Of a stretch of DNA of 64,000 nt, positions 1 to 19,700 are shown piece after piece (the stretch's first letter is position 1; each line of letters begins with the position of its first letter). Under the pieces are notes generated by a model. The model was not told the origin of the DNA and ran no database searches. It saw only the letters and a list, made by a program, of their open reading frames with translations. The position numbers were made by a program, and so were the translations under genes. Source of the stretch: Apostichopus japonicus (lineage: Eukaryota > Echinodermata > Holothuroidea > Aspidochirotida > Stichopodidae); NCBI RefSeq assembly GCF_037975245.1, contig NC_092569.1, forward strand, positions 22,348,168 to 22,412,167, in the 5' to 3' direction.

Positions 1-859
1 ATGGGATGGGATGGGGTGTAGGAGTTGGCTCCTCATACGTATGATTAGACTTGTTTGCATCGTTGACCGTTAACAGTTGGCGTTATTAGTTAAAATATTC
101 AAATTGCCACATATTTATGCGCATTCGAGTGTCGCAGCAGTCTGACCTAGCGCATTAGGGGAGATATTTTCCTTCTTATATAGGGAAAGGAGGAAGAGAT
201 TAAATTGATTGGGTTCGAGTAGTATAGCCGATGAGTTGCAAAGAAGATAGACGGTGTAATGAACAAATTGACCGAAGTATAATAATATACCTTACTCATC
301 CATCATTACAGTTTCTGAAGGGATTGGCTGATTCGTTTGCCGGTGGCTTCACATGTGCGGTATTTATGAGAACGCAAACGTACTCTGTAAATTCCACGAT
401 TCAATGATTCGTTTTTTGGTTAAATGTTGCTTTCTTCTATGAGCCCCTTGATGTACAAACAACAGCCTGTGAACACCAGCTAATAAAATTGTATAATAAT
501 ATATATATATACAGTATCGATGTTATTAATATATTTTGGTATTGGTGCCATTGCAATAGCATTAAGTAGTTGGTTTGTTTATCCTTCCTAGATCTACTTT
601 ACGTTCTTGTTTATATTCCTTCTTGTTTTATATGCATGTCAGTGAAATGGGATACGAACGGAAGTTTTCTTTAAGCTGTCAATATAATCATAATTCATGA
701 ACATGTTTTTGTCAGAAAGATTTTAAGAATCTTATTAATTTCCGTGTATATATGGAGTGTTTACACTATATAGATAAACATCTCAACTCTTTGTCCATGG
801 TGACATCTCACAATCTCTTGCTGTCATATTCGTTTATTCTACTCTAGTGGAATAAAGGT
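1..859. other. Intergenic, no gene recognised
   Basis: AT-rich non-coding DNA starting with a short GGGAT-type simple repeat. I see no conserved coding segment, RNA gene or clear repeat boundary here. Confidence 0.5.
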
Positions 860-1590
860 AATAATAATATAAATAATATGTGCTATTTATAAAGCGCTTT
901 CCAATAAAATATCAAAGCGCTGTACAGAAATAAATACCTAAAAGATATCTAACAATACAACAAATTGCACCAGGTATCTAAAAATAGCAATACAAATAAT
1001 AAAAAAAGGAATAATTAAAACATAGTAGCAAATATTTACATTACATTACAAGTATAAAGTGTTCATATTAAACATTTAAATATATGTGTTTTCAAATCCC
1101 TCTTAAAATGATTAAGATTAGTTAAAGAACAGATATTTTCCGGAAGACTTTTCCAAATCTTGGGGCAGCTGCTGTGAAAGATCTCTCTCCGTAGAAGTTG
1201 GTCTTGGATTTAGAAGGATGGAAAAGAAAGAGTTGCGATGAGGAGCGTAAACTACGACTCGGTTCATATTTGGTGATGAGTTCCGAAATGTAGACAGAAG
1301 CCATATTATTTAGAGATTTGAAAGTGAGCAGTGTTATCTCATAATTGATACGTTGTTGTATTGGTAGCCAATGCAGTTCACGGAGGATGGGGGGTTATAT
1401 GCTCATTCCTCTTGGAACGCGTTACTAATCTGGCGGCAGAATTTTGTACTCGCTGCAACTTCGATATTTCACTTGACGGAATGCCATAAAGGAGACTGTT
1501 ACAGTAGTAAGCATTTTGTTTTTGTAACAGTGATCTGTGAACCTTCGGATTACTCTTTAACAGAGGCAACAAGACAAATATGCCAGCTAC
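860..1590 (-). mobile_element. Degenerate LINE 3' fragment (L2/CR1/Rex1-like reverse transcriptase C-terminus)
   Basis: The minus strand reads the end of a non-LTR retrotransposon ORF2. A first frame gives YYCNSLLYGIP and LQRVQNSAARLV. After a one-base shift near 1378 a second frame gives ELHWLPIQQRINYEI, then SLRSSSQLFLFHPSKSKT, then AAAPRFGKVFRK. These are hallmarks of L2/CR1/Rex1-group reverse transcriptase tails. The DNA at 880-925 (TTTATAAAGCGCTTT, then TCAAAGCGCTG) looks like the usual LINE 3' untranslated tail. The copy is 5' truncated and frameshifted, so it is not active. The exact clade is uncertain. Confidence 0.85.
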
Positions 1591-2399
1591 GTTCGACTTT
1601 CATAATCTCTGTTATTGCTGGTGATTAACCTCTCTCTGTATATATGAATTAATTAAATTTATACCAGTATACGATCTCGCATCCTGTCGCTTCAATGATA
1701 TTATATGAAGTTTGTCTTTACATTTAAACATAAATTACGGAGGGTGGTTGGCCACTATCTCATTACATTTTCAGTTTTAACTATACCAATTACGAACGAG
1801 CAAGCATAAATCATATTCTGCATCTCGTGTGAGATATAAGTTAAAGGATTTTTTTGCAAATTGATATTTTCACCTAGTTTTTCCTATTAAACAACAAATC
1901 AAGGTTAAATATAATTCTTATTTACTTTCGATACACATTAAAGTGATTTATATGATAACGTTCAAAGAAATTAAAACAAAAAGAAGATGGAAAGATGCCC
2001 ATTATCTTTGAGTCCATTATCAGTTTGAACCGGCGAGTAAATTAGTGGCTGTGATGAATATGTAATGATTGTATAATTGGAATCTATAACTACTTGTGAG
2101 CTGTAGCGTATTGCCATAAAGCTTTATGTTTCTAGCACGAACATATTATGTTGAAGAGAATTTTCATATGTAAAATAGAATCATAAATACATATATATCA
2201 ATTATACAATTGTGGGAATATTTCTTTTCGTAAAAAGACAATCTAAAAGACAACCAGGGAGTGGTTGGGAAACCGGGATATTTAAAGGGAGGCAACTAAT
2301 TGCCAGGCAGTCACATAGCTAACCTTCTGTGCATGAACTACTTTCTAAAAGATCGTTGTTATAGCCTATATAGCGAGTTAGATTGTTACCTTACTTCGC
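1591..2399. other. Intergenic, no gene recognised
   Basis: AT-rich sequence with only short chance reading frames. Nothing identifiable. Confidence 0.45.
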
Positions 2400-3240
2400 A
2401 ATCACAATTTGATATGAATTGTCACTAAATGAACTTAATAAGTTAAAATGAATTAGTTGAAATGAATGAGGTTGACATTCATAATGTTTTATCTTTTTAT
2501 CTTTGAATGCTTTACATAATTTAAACGACTTACAATGGAACAAACCTTAGCAAAGAAAATATTTAGAAATATGATTACCTAGTACAATAAGCTTTATATT
2601 GATAAGGAGATTATTATGAAGTATTTGTGATCATACCCGAATTTCACAATTATTTTATTACTAGTTTATATCCAAATTTCAATTATTCTCTAAACTTAGA
2701 AAGTTTCTGTAATCACCTGATTTTTCTGTCCTGTTTTTTGTTTTTGGTATTCTGTTAATTTGATCGACACTTTTAATTGTGATTCAGTAGAACATTTATA
2801 TATTGTTTTGATTATATTATACACAATAATGTTACCGGATTTTATTGGGAATTGATGTATTAGGTAATCTTATCTTATGCCTGGCCGAGTAATATGTCAC
2901 AAAATTCGACCAAGATAACCTGACGTCAGTTCAGACGACGACAATTAGCCTAATATAGAAAAGAAATCATTTAAGTATATAATTTCGGCTATGATCACAA
3001 AATGCTTTCTGCTTTTTCATATTACGATAAATATAATATAGATTATCGTGTTTCTTAACATACCACATTCTCTACTTAATCTTTTCGTTCTTAGACTATT
3101 AAATTATGTTAGCCTTCCAAAACAAAACTGCTATGAATATTAACCTCAGTATTTTTCATCGTTAAATTGATTAAGTTCATTTAGTGGCAATACGTTTAAA
3201 GTGAGGAAAATAAGCAAATTGGAACAGCTTGAAGGAATAT
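2400..3240. repeat. Large imperfect inverted repeat (foldback-type element)
   Basis: The left arm (about 2400-2650) and the reverse complement of the right arm (about 2985-3210) share diverged blocks: CACTAAATGAACTTAAT with flanks (2423-2440 against 3168-3190), TGAGGTTnAnATTCATA, ACATAATTTAA, and GTGATCATAnCCGAA. The spacing is similar in both arms. This fits an old element with long terminal inverted repeats. No coding capacity is visible between the arms. Confidence 0.5.
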
Positions 3241-4295
3241 GTCTGTGCAATATCTTCGTTTATGTGTAACTGAACATTATGAAAAATGATACATAAAAAG
3301 TTTTCAACTGACATATCCTATACCCATCACATGATAGCTGAGGGCTTGATCTACAGTACCACTTGCACCAGTTAGACTTATAGTTAGAACAGCTACACGT
3401 GTAACATATTTAACCCAAACCATTCCAACTACTTACTAGGAGTAATATCTACATTATGATTTCTAGAATGCTTTAAATCACCTTCAAACTTATTAATTTG
3501 ACACCATCTGTTCTGTGATTTATGACAATTTCATATAGAGGCGTACATTGTTTTCATTCATCACTTTAGTTTTTTTTTAATGGATAACATTTCCGAGCAA
3601 ATGTTTATTGTTATAATTATGGAATAATACTTGAAGGGCAGAAAATGACTTGTTTTGTGTTCGTGCAAGGTGCTCACATTACACGACTTAGCAATTAATA
3701 GATCATGATGAAAAAACAGAAAATATAAAGCATTCAGTCTCGCTGCGTGAAGATGGCGTCGACCCACTTACGTATAGGTATATGTAAATTTGATTATAAA
3801 CTGCTTATTTGATCTACATACAATATTTATACAATGGTGTGTGGGTGGTCTTTTTGTTACAAGTCAAAAATAGGTAACTATAAAATAGCTCTATAGTTAG
3901 GTCAAACTGCAAGGTTGTGAGTTAGGTTGGATAGGATGGAGTGAGAAGACGGAGAGGTGGGTGGGGGGGGGGGGGCAGGGAGTGGGTGATGTGACCCCGC
4001 ACCACTGGATCATCGCTTGCTAACTGAATGCGTCAAATTATGAGAATAAGCAGCACATCAGAAGTGTTTCAATCCAAGCAATCAGAAACTTGACCTTTGT
4101 TTAATATAGCTATCCAGCACAGTTAAAGAGATTGGATTATTGAAGATGTACAATTGAAAGGGATTGTCCCACATACTCATCAATATAGGCAGACACATGC
4201 CTAGACTATATAAAACGTAGCATGAAATCATGTACTTTAAATTAACCGAATTATCTATCGTCACATTTTACCAAATTTAAAAACGTTTGAACATA
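3241..4295. other. 3' flank of the SRCR receptor gene
   Basis: Non-coding. Read on the minus strand it is downstream of the receptor stop codon. Candidate polyadenylation signals are ATTAAA (4100-4105) and AATAAA (3604-3609). A G-tract lies at about 3961-3975. I cannot choose the real cleavage site from sequence alone. Confidence 0.4.
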
Positions 4296-11450
<7,155 letters not shown>

Positions 11451-11984
11451 ACTTCGTACAGATTTGATGCCGTACTATACAGTGAAACGAGGATTTGATC
11501 TCGACATGAAATGTAAGAGTGAAATCCTATCCAGTCTTACTGGTACGCCAATGTAAAGAGTAGATGCATCGACCTTCGTGCTTCGTTAAAACATCTAATA
11601 AAGTACTTACTTATTTGTATTCTATTGTGTAGCAGAATATAATTTTTAGGCAATGATAAATAATACATGTTCCAAAACGAGACGTTTGTCGCTGCATAAT
11701 ACCATGCGTTGGTTACTTTACTGTGTACAAAGGGCTAACCTTCAGGTTTGAACGCAATCGCATAGACCGTATAGTGTTGCTGTCAGGACTGAACAGCAAT
11801 AAAGTAAGGTACGAAAAGCTTACAGAATATGCACGGTGAGCCAAAACAAGAAGATAGATATAGGGAGCATCAATACATTTGATCTCGGACAAATATTATC
11901 TTCTAGCTTAATATTATATGTGGCAAATACCTACAGTGGAATTACGACCTTCCTAACCGGTTAGGAACGTTTGCATATTGAATC
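11451..11984 (-). promoter_or_regulatory. 5' flank of the SRCR receptor gene
   Basis: Sequence upstream of the receptor ATG on the minus strand. It must contain the promoter or a 5' untranslated exon, but I see no convincing TATA box or other core element close to the start codon. Placement rests on position only. Confidence 0.35.
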
Positions 11985-12148
11985 AGCGTTCATAGCCTAG
12001 TTAGTTAGGATGTCCGCGGGAGGCCCGGGTTTAATCCCGGTGAGAGGCTGGAAGTTCTTTTTTTACTGTCCTGGATTTTCCAACCCACTACAATTTCAAA
12101 TATTTACACATTCATTTGTCTTAGTCGTTTATCTCCATTTTCATTTAA

Positions 12149-12150
<2 letters not shown>
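11985..12150 (+). mobile_element. tRNA-derived SINE
   Basis: The head looks like a tRNA: an A-box-like TAGCCTAGTTAGTTAGGA (11994-12011) and a B-box-like GGTTTAATCCC (about 12028-12038). A non-tRNA T-rich body follows and runs into an AT microsatellite. No full cloverleaf or CCA-proximal stem is visible, so a SINE head is more likely than a working tRNA gene. Confidence 0.6.

Positions 12151-12151
<1 letters not shown>

Positions 12152-12217
<66 letters not shown>
12152..12217. repeat. (AT)n microsatellite
   Basis: About 65 bp of pure AT dinucleotide directly after the SINE body; it may be the element's simple-repeat tail. Confidence 0.95.
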
Positions 12218-12218
<1 letters not shown>

Positions 12219-13349
12219 AGTATTGATAGAAAATGATGTGATTCACCAAATATTTATAAAACTGAAAGGACATCAGAAGATCTCCATACTGACAAACTGA
12301 AGTAACATATTACTAGTCGCTAAACTATGTAAAGATACATATTTGTGAGACCAAAATAGAATTTCTTGAAGGGTTTGCACACGTTATTCCTATTTTTTTC
12401 CATCCCAGTTCATACACCATCGGTCTGCTAAAACTGTCCCGTATACCTTTGTATGAAGGATTGAATACGAAATGGTAAACCGTTCTACTATTAGCATAAA
12501 GTGCTATCTTGTAGCATAGGCGAATTGGAAGTATTTGCACCAACTATACTCGATGTTTATAACCCGTATTTGAATATTTTTCTAGACTACAATGATTGAT
12601 TAATTATGAGCACATGACAGAAGAACAATAATTAAAGAAAATCAAATTACGTAATTATTAAGGATTTTTCTCGATTGATAAATTGCTTGTTCTCTCAGCT
12701 CGTCATCACTGGTTACTCTTTGGCTTGAATGTCTAAGGATACAATTTATGGATTGAATTTTGTAAAATGACATTGCCCTTACTTGAATAACCTTCATCTC
12801 TTTCGGCTGCAACGCCCCCCCCCCGCTCCCCTACACAAGCACATCATCGCAATCCCTACATACACCTATTTGACAGTTATTACGTAATTTCAGTATCAGG
12901 ATGAACGAAGAAAGTATTACTAAGTGAGACGGCTTTTATGGAAATATGAATAAAATTCTTATATGAAAAAATGAGTCATAAACAGCTCTTTAATCTATAT
13001 TTGGTCATGAAATCTTGCAAAATTACGTTATTATACTCTCCACTTATTTATTAAAATTAAAATAAGTTAATCTCCACCATTAATTCTACACTCTAGACAA
13101 GTCATGATATCCTGTTTCCTTAATGTGTGCAAATGATGTTAGGTATTTTATCCTTTTTCTATTCTTATGCTTGACGTGGATCAGATCTATTGCAATTCGA
13201 ATAAATATTTTGAAAATAGTTTCCTGTATCCTATATGCTTCAAGCAAATGTCAACATATAGAAGAGAAGTAGATCTTTACCTTTCATATATAACGTGATA
13301 TGTGAATGAGAGCAAAACCTCAGAAATATCTGATTATAAAAGTGGAACA
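12218..13349. other. Intergenic, no gene recognised
   Basis: AT-rich non-coding stretch between the divergent receptor and FReD genes. It contains a C-tract at about 12815. No exon or named repeat recognised. Confidence 0.45.
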
Positions 13350-13915
13350 ATATATTATTGGGCACGGGCTCCCCTTAGGACAATATAATATCCCTTGAAA
13401 TCATTGCTCACTAATTGTGTTTCTTATTTTCTTAATATATCACATTTAATTACATTTGAAAAGGATATTAGTGCGTAATCACGACAGTCATACCTCGCTT
13501 ACGTTCTGAACTGACAGTGTTCCTTTACTCCTTGCCTACACTTGCACCTCCATTTCCCATAGTTAAATTTCTTGCTTGTCTTTTTGCAGCAAGGCATTTT
13601 AAACTGACTTAAGTTTTGGCTGCCAAATATGCATCGGTTTCTTATCGAAATTTATACAACCATATTCGACACATTCTGACTGAAATTCGTCTTAATTTAC
13701 ATTAATCATTTGAAATCACCGTTGCGTCTGTTTTAGATTACCCATACCCATCATCGAAACAATGACAGACTATGTTCTGTGATCAATCTGGTTCCACTAC
13801 GAGATCCGATGTCACATAATATGGAAACAAATATTTTATTATATATATATTATATTATCTTTTAAATCAATATATGTTGTAATGTATCAGACAACGTAAA
13901 GAAAGCTAAGCCTCT
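13350..13915. repeat. Duplicated non-coding block (partner at about 46.9-47.9 kb)
   Basis: Shares ordered similarity with 46900-47880: GCTCACTAATTGTGT against GTTCACTAATTGTGT, CATACCTCGCTTACGTTCTGA against CACACCTCACTTACGTCCTGA, and CTACGAGATCCGATGTCACATAAT-type sequence near 13797 and 47849. The partner is interrupted by a foldback element that is missing here. It marks the upstream edge of an old duplication of gene A's 5' region. Confidence 0.65.
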
Positions 13916-13920
13916 GTAGT

Positions 13921-16215
13921 GAACCAGTCTCTAATACAGGGTACATGGTGTGTACACTATAGGGAGATACCACAACCAATGCAGTGTAAAATTATAATCC
14001 CCTATAATTAACCAGTATCTAAAACAGGGTACATGGTATGTACACTATAGAGAATATACCGCAACCAATGCAGTGTAAAATTATAACACCCTATAATTAA
14101 CCAGTATCTAAGACATAGTACATGGTATGTACACTATAGAGAATATACCGCAACCAATGTAGTGTAAAATTATAATCCCCTATAATTAACCAGTATCTAA
14201 AACAGGGTACATGGTATGTACACTATAGAGAATATACCGCAACCAATGTAGTGTAAAATTATAATCCCCTATAATTAACCAGTATCTAAAACAGGGTACA
14301 TGGTATGTACACTATAGAGAATATACCACAACCAATGTAGTGTAAAATTATAATCCCCTATAATTAACCAGTATCTAAGACGTGGTACACTGTATGTACA
14401 CTATAGAGAATATACCACAACCAATGAAGTGTAAAATTATAATCCCCTATAATTAACCAGTATCTAAGACGTGGTACACTGTATGTACACTATAGAGAAT
14501 ATACCACAACCAATGTAGTGTAAAATTATAATCCCCTATAATTAACCAGTATCTAAAACAGGGTACATGGCATGTACACTATAGAGAATATACCACAACC
14601 AATGTAGTGTAAAATTATAATCTCCTATAATTAACCAGTATCTAAGACATACTACATGGTATGTACACTATAGAGAATATACCGCAACCAATGAAGTGTA
14701 AAATTATAATCCCCTATAATTAACCAGTATCTAAGACGTGGTACACTGTATGTACACTATAGAGAATATACCACAACCAATGAAGTGTAAAATTATAATC
14801 CCCTATAATTAACCAGTATCTAAAACAGGGTACATGGTATGTACACTATAGAGAATATACCACAACCAATGTAGTGTAAAATTATAATCCCCTATAATTA
14901 ACCAGTATCTAAAACAGGGTACATGGTGTGTACACTATAGGGAGATACCACAACCAATGCAGTGTAAAATTATAATCCCCTATAATTAACCAGTATCTAA
15001 AACAGGGTACATGGTATGTACACTATAAAGAATATACCGCAACCAATGCAGTGTAAAATTATAACACCCTATAATTAACCAGTATCTAAGACATAGTACA
15101 TGGTATGTACACTATAGAGAATATACCGCAACCAATGTAGTGTAAAATTATAATCCCCTATAATTAACCAGTATCTAAAACAGGGTACATGGTATGTACA
15201 CTATAGAGAATATACCGCAACCAATGTAGTGTAAAATTATAATCCCCTATAATTAACCAGTATCTAAAACAGGGTACATGGTATGTACACTATAGAGAAT
15301 ATACCACAACCAATGTAGTGTAAAATTATAATCCCCTATAATTAACCAGTATCTAAGACGTGGTACACTGTATGTACACTATAGAGAATATACCACAACC
15401 AATGAAGTGTAAAATTATAATCCCCTATAATTAACCAGTATCTAAGACGTGGTACACTGTATGTACACTATAGAGAATATACCACAACCAATGTAGTGTA
15501 AAATTATAATCCCCTATAATTAACCAGTATCTAAAACAGGGTACATGGCATGTACACTATAGAGAATATACCACAACCAATGTAGTGTAAAATTATAATC
15601 TCCTATAATTAACCAGTATCTAAGACATACTACATGGTATGTACACTATAGAGAATATACCGCAACCAATGTAGTGTAAAATTATAATCCCCTATAATTA
15701 ACCAGTATCTAAGACGTGGTACACTGTATGTACACTATAGAGAATATACCGCAACCAATGTAGTGTAAAATTATAACACCCTATAATTAACCAGTATCTA
15801 AAACAGGGTACATGGTATGTACACTATAGAGAATATACCACAACCAATGTAGTGTAAAATTATAATCCCCTATAATTAACCAGTATCTAAAACAGGGTAC
15901 ATGGTATGTACACTATAGAGAATATACCGCAACCAATGTAGTGTAAAATTATAATCCCCTATAATTAACCAGTATCTAAAACAGGGTACATGGTATGTAC
16001 ACTATAGAGAATATACCACAACCAATGTAGTGTAAAATTATAATCCCCTATAATTAACCAGTATCTAACACGTGGTACACTGTATGTACACTATAGAGAA
16101 TATACCACAACCAATGTAGTGTAAAATTATAATCCTCTATAGTTAACTAGTGTTCTAAGACATGGGCATGGCATGTACAGTATCGAAAAAATACTGCAAC
16201 CGATGTAGTGTAAAA
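13921..16215. repeat. 89-bp satellite array, 26 monomers, with 11-monomer higher-order repeat
   Basis: GTAC..GTAC landmarks recur at 13941, 14029, then every 89 bp to 16164. The monomers at 13941 and 14919 are 88 bp because of the GGGAGATACC variant. Variants (ACATAGTAC, GACGTGGTACACTG, GGCATGTAC, ACATACTAC) recur in the same order 978 bp apart, so 11 monomers form a higher-order unit present twice plus a partial third. The last monomer is degenerate. Each monomer carries CAACCAATG (a CCAAT box) and TATAAT-like segments. There are no spacers, so this is not CRISPR. The array ends 470 bp before the gene A start codon. Confidence 0.97.
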
Positions 16216-16684
16216 TTGACGTCAAAAGTGGCCACCACGACTACCATATTTACTATCATTTCGTTTCATATAGAATCAAATCAATAAGATGATTGGTTTA
16301 TAATAGTTCAATGAAGATACCGTAGTATTTAATACAAGAAAGACTCATTAGTCATAATATTTGTTATGATTTTAGCTTCAATTTTTTTCACGTCCATATC
16401 CGTGTCCAAGGTTTCAGACTTCCTTGTTCTGTTATCTACGGACGCTGTTAAGTAGCAGTTCTCATGGAAGTCTTACATGTGATGTAAGTATTTATCACGT
16501 AATGAAATTAACCAATCAATTTAGTGAATAATTTGTAGTACCAAAGATGGACACAATGATTTACTGTACGTTATAAATTCCCCGAGGCAGCATCTGTAGC
16601 TACCCGTTAGTAGGTGAAAGTCATTGTCAACTTGTCATTCAGACAACAGCAGGTCTCTGTAGAAGACGAGACACCATCATCAAG
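16216..16684 (+). promoter_or_regulatory. Proximal promoter and 5' leader of FReD gene A
   Basis: This region is conserved at the dead copy (49380-49847) and partly in front of genes B and C. A shared block around 16402-16445 (CCGTGTCCAAGG, then GACTTCCTTGTTCTGT and CTACGGAC) lies 240-280 bp before the start codon in all four copies. A TATA-like TTATAAATT sits at about 16570, roughly 110 bp before the ATG, so transcription probably starts near 16600. Confidence 0.55.
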
Positions 16685-16765
16685 ATGTACTGTTATAAAC
16701 TTTATTCGTTACTTCGAGTTTCATTTTGCCTTTGGACAGCCGGCTTCCTCGATTCAAGTAGAACG
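16685..16765 (+). CDS. Gene A exon 1 (signal peptide)
   Basis: 81 nt from ATG to GTAAGT, phase 0. It encodes [20 protein letters not shown], a short polar start and a hydrophobic core. The same exon, damaged, is at 49848. Genes B and C share the FFLWT-type core. Confidence 0.85.
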
Positions 16766-19700
16766 GTAAGTGTATAAAATTTGATATATTCTTTAACGTT
16801 TCCATCATGTTTCATTGAAAATGTTAGATACTAATTCTCATCAATACAGCGCATTTTATTTATTCTACTGACAGACTGTTAATACTTTGTAGTTGCTAAT
16901 TGTCACTTCTTGTTAAATTTAGAGAAAGTTTAAAATAACTATTGAAGTATAATATTCTCAAAATGGTTTAACAATAATTCACACTGAATTAAAATAGAAC
17001 ATTTTTTTTAAATGGATGCTTCGTAAGAAAAGAAATCATCATATGGTGTGCAAATATCTGACATCTTCAAAACCATAAAAACTCACTAATCAGTATTCCC
17101 TTAGTGCAAAGCATATCAATACACATTGAGAGCTAATGAAATGAAATATTTTTTTTTTAAATATTGCTAACAGCACCAGGCGTGTGCTGTAACAGTTGGA
17201 ATATATATATGAAATATCTAACAAGTTAGTGCAGCGTTCAAGTAGACTGAGCACAGAAAATAATTTTATTTGTAAAGATTTGGAACTTTTAAATCCAGAG
17301 GTTGTATTCCTTCACCAGATTTAGTTTCCATATTTAAATGCACAACTAATCTATATGCAATTTATTTCCATTGTCAAAGAAAACAAAAAGTGATTTTGGT
17401 TTTCGGATGAATCACAAAATTGAGTTAAAAAAATATCAACAAAAACTTGAACTGAGCGTTTTCATAACTTTCACTTATTCAAAAATTTAAATTATTATTT
17501 TATTTTAATACGAATGAAATTACGAATTAAATGTAATACTGAACTTAGCAATGAATTTAAAGAAAGTTTACATACTAACTATTCAAGTATGATATTATCA
17601 AAAGGGTTTAACAATAATTTACACTGCATTAAAAAAAATTAAATTAGCAATAAATTTAGAAAAAGTTTAAATAATAACTATTTAGGTATAATATTCTCAA
17701 AAGGGTTTAGCAATTATTCACACTGAATTAAAATAAAACTTATTTTTAAATAGATGCTTCGTAAGTAAAGAAATTATCACATGGTGTGCAAATATCTGAC
17801 ATCTTCATAACCATAAAAACTCACTAATCAGTATTCCCCTAGTTCAAAGCATATCAATACACATTGACATGTAAAGATTTTGAACTTTTAAATCCAGAGG
17901 TTGTATTCCTTCTCCAGATTTAGTATCTATATTTAAATGCACAACCAATCTGAACTCAATTTATTTCCATTGTCAAAGTAAACGAAAAGCGATTTTGTTT
18001 TCATAACTTTCACTTATTCATACCTTTAAATTATTTTTTTATTTTATTTTAATACGAATGAAATTAAAAATTCACAATTGAGTTGTTTACTCCCAGTTTT
18101 AACGATTGCTTAGATTAGTACCGGGCTTTTGAAGTTTCAATGTGATTTAATTTTTGTTTTCAAAAGATTGAAACAACTTATTTTTGAAGAAAAAAATGAT
18201 AGGTAAAGTTTTGGTACATATGAGCAAATAATATAAATGTGGAGAGTTTTTTTTCTATTAAAGCTATACTATATTAATATACAGACCCGCACTCTGTTCA
18301 GATTCCCTGTTTCATGATTTAATTAATCAAAAATAATATCTCAATAGTTTATACACGTATAACTCTTCTCAAACAAAGATATCGTCACATCAAATGAGAT
18401 TTTTCCGAAAAGCTCAAATCAAAAGCAGTTGATCTAGTTGAACGAATAACCTTAAAACTTTCAAATCAGATATCAGATATATTCACATCGGATAGGATCT
18501 TATATCTTATCGAATAACCTTAAAATTTTGAAATCAGTGCTCATTCTTTGTTTGATGCAAAATATATGATATATTTACATCAGATATTACCTATATTGCC
18601 TAAGAACATATTTTTTTCTAACATTTAGCATTTTAAGGTATACTATTAAAATTGGACAGCAAATAAACATTCTTATTAACTATTGTCATCGGCAATCATA
18701 TATTATTCGAAGCCCGACAATTATATTGAACTTTTCATTTTCTCAAAATAAGAACCTCGAAGATTGCGAAAAGTGATCATATGCACTAAAGTGTTATTTG
18801 GAGCTGTTTTTGTCATATTGAATAAACAGTGAGATTTCATTAAAGCAGATTGTTTATAATAGGTTAACACTAGGATATGGTCGTACTTTTCAAGAAGTAT
18901 TCGTCGTTGGAGAACAAAGTGATCCCTTGTAAAACAAGCGCACTGCATTAAGCTCGTTTTATTTCTGTAAACAGAACTACGTTCAGTAGACGAACCTGTA
19001 CTGACTAAAGATATATGAATGTTTTAAACAAAAGTTTTGAAAGAACCATTGTTTTGTTCCATAGTTAATTGCTCGGTGGAAAAAAAAATGTTTAATGTTA
19101 CTCCACACGCTGTAGGGTCACTAGGGTAAAATCAATTGCAAATATTCATATTGTCTTCAAAGTATTATTTAATAAAGTTGAATCGAACTTTTCGGAAATA
19201 GTTATTTGTTAAAGCTTTTCATCGTTCTGCCCAGATCCATGTCAATCTATCCACTTTTACCGCTTACACGCTATCTAAAACATATTTGTTTTCAATTTCT
19301 TGTTAGTCAGTAGAGAGCTGTGACATCTGCTTCATAAACAACGTAATCAATTTAGAATACCTTAAAATAAACTTTTTTCCCCTTACATAAATGATTTTGT
19401 CATTTCGCACGGTATCGGTCGACTAAACAATTTTTATTTTCAAACCTTGAATTTATGGAAAAAGTACCTGCAAATTTGATATCCAAATAAACCATTTACT
19501 TCTCAAGGATTGTTTCATTGATTGGCCATAAAATGTCCAGGTAAACTTTTTTTGATAAATCATCTGTGCATCATAGTAATATTATAGTAAATCATAGTGA
19601 TAAACGAAAATTACATTACAATTGGTAAACCAGGACGTTAAAATAAAATTAGGAACGACGTATGGAAAATACATCACCAAAAATTGCTATACATATATTG

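Noticed and set aside
11985-12050. Functional tRNA gene
   Set aside because: A and B boxes are present but no full cloverleaf with paired acceptor ends can be drawn; a SINE head is the better explanation.
13921-16215. CRISPR-like array
   Set aside because: Monomers are contiguous 89-bp units with no unique spacers, and the genome is animal.
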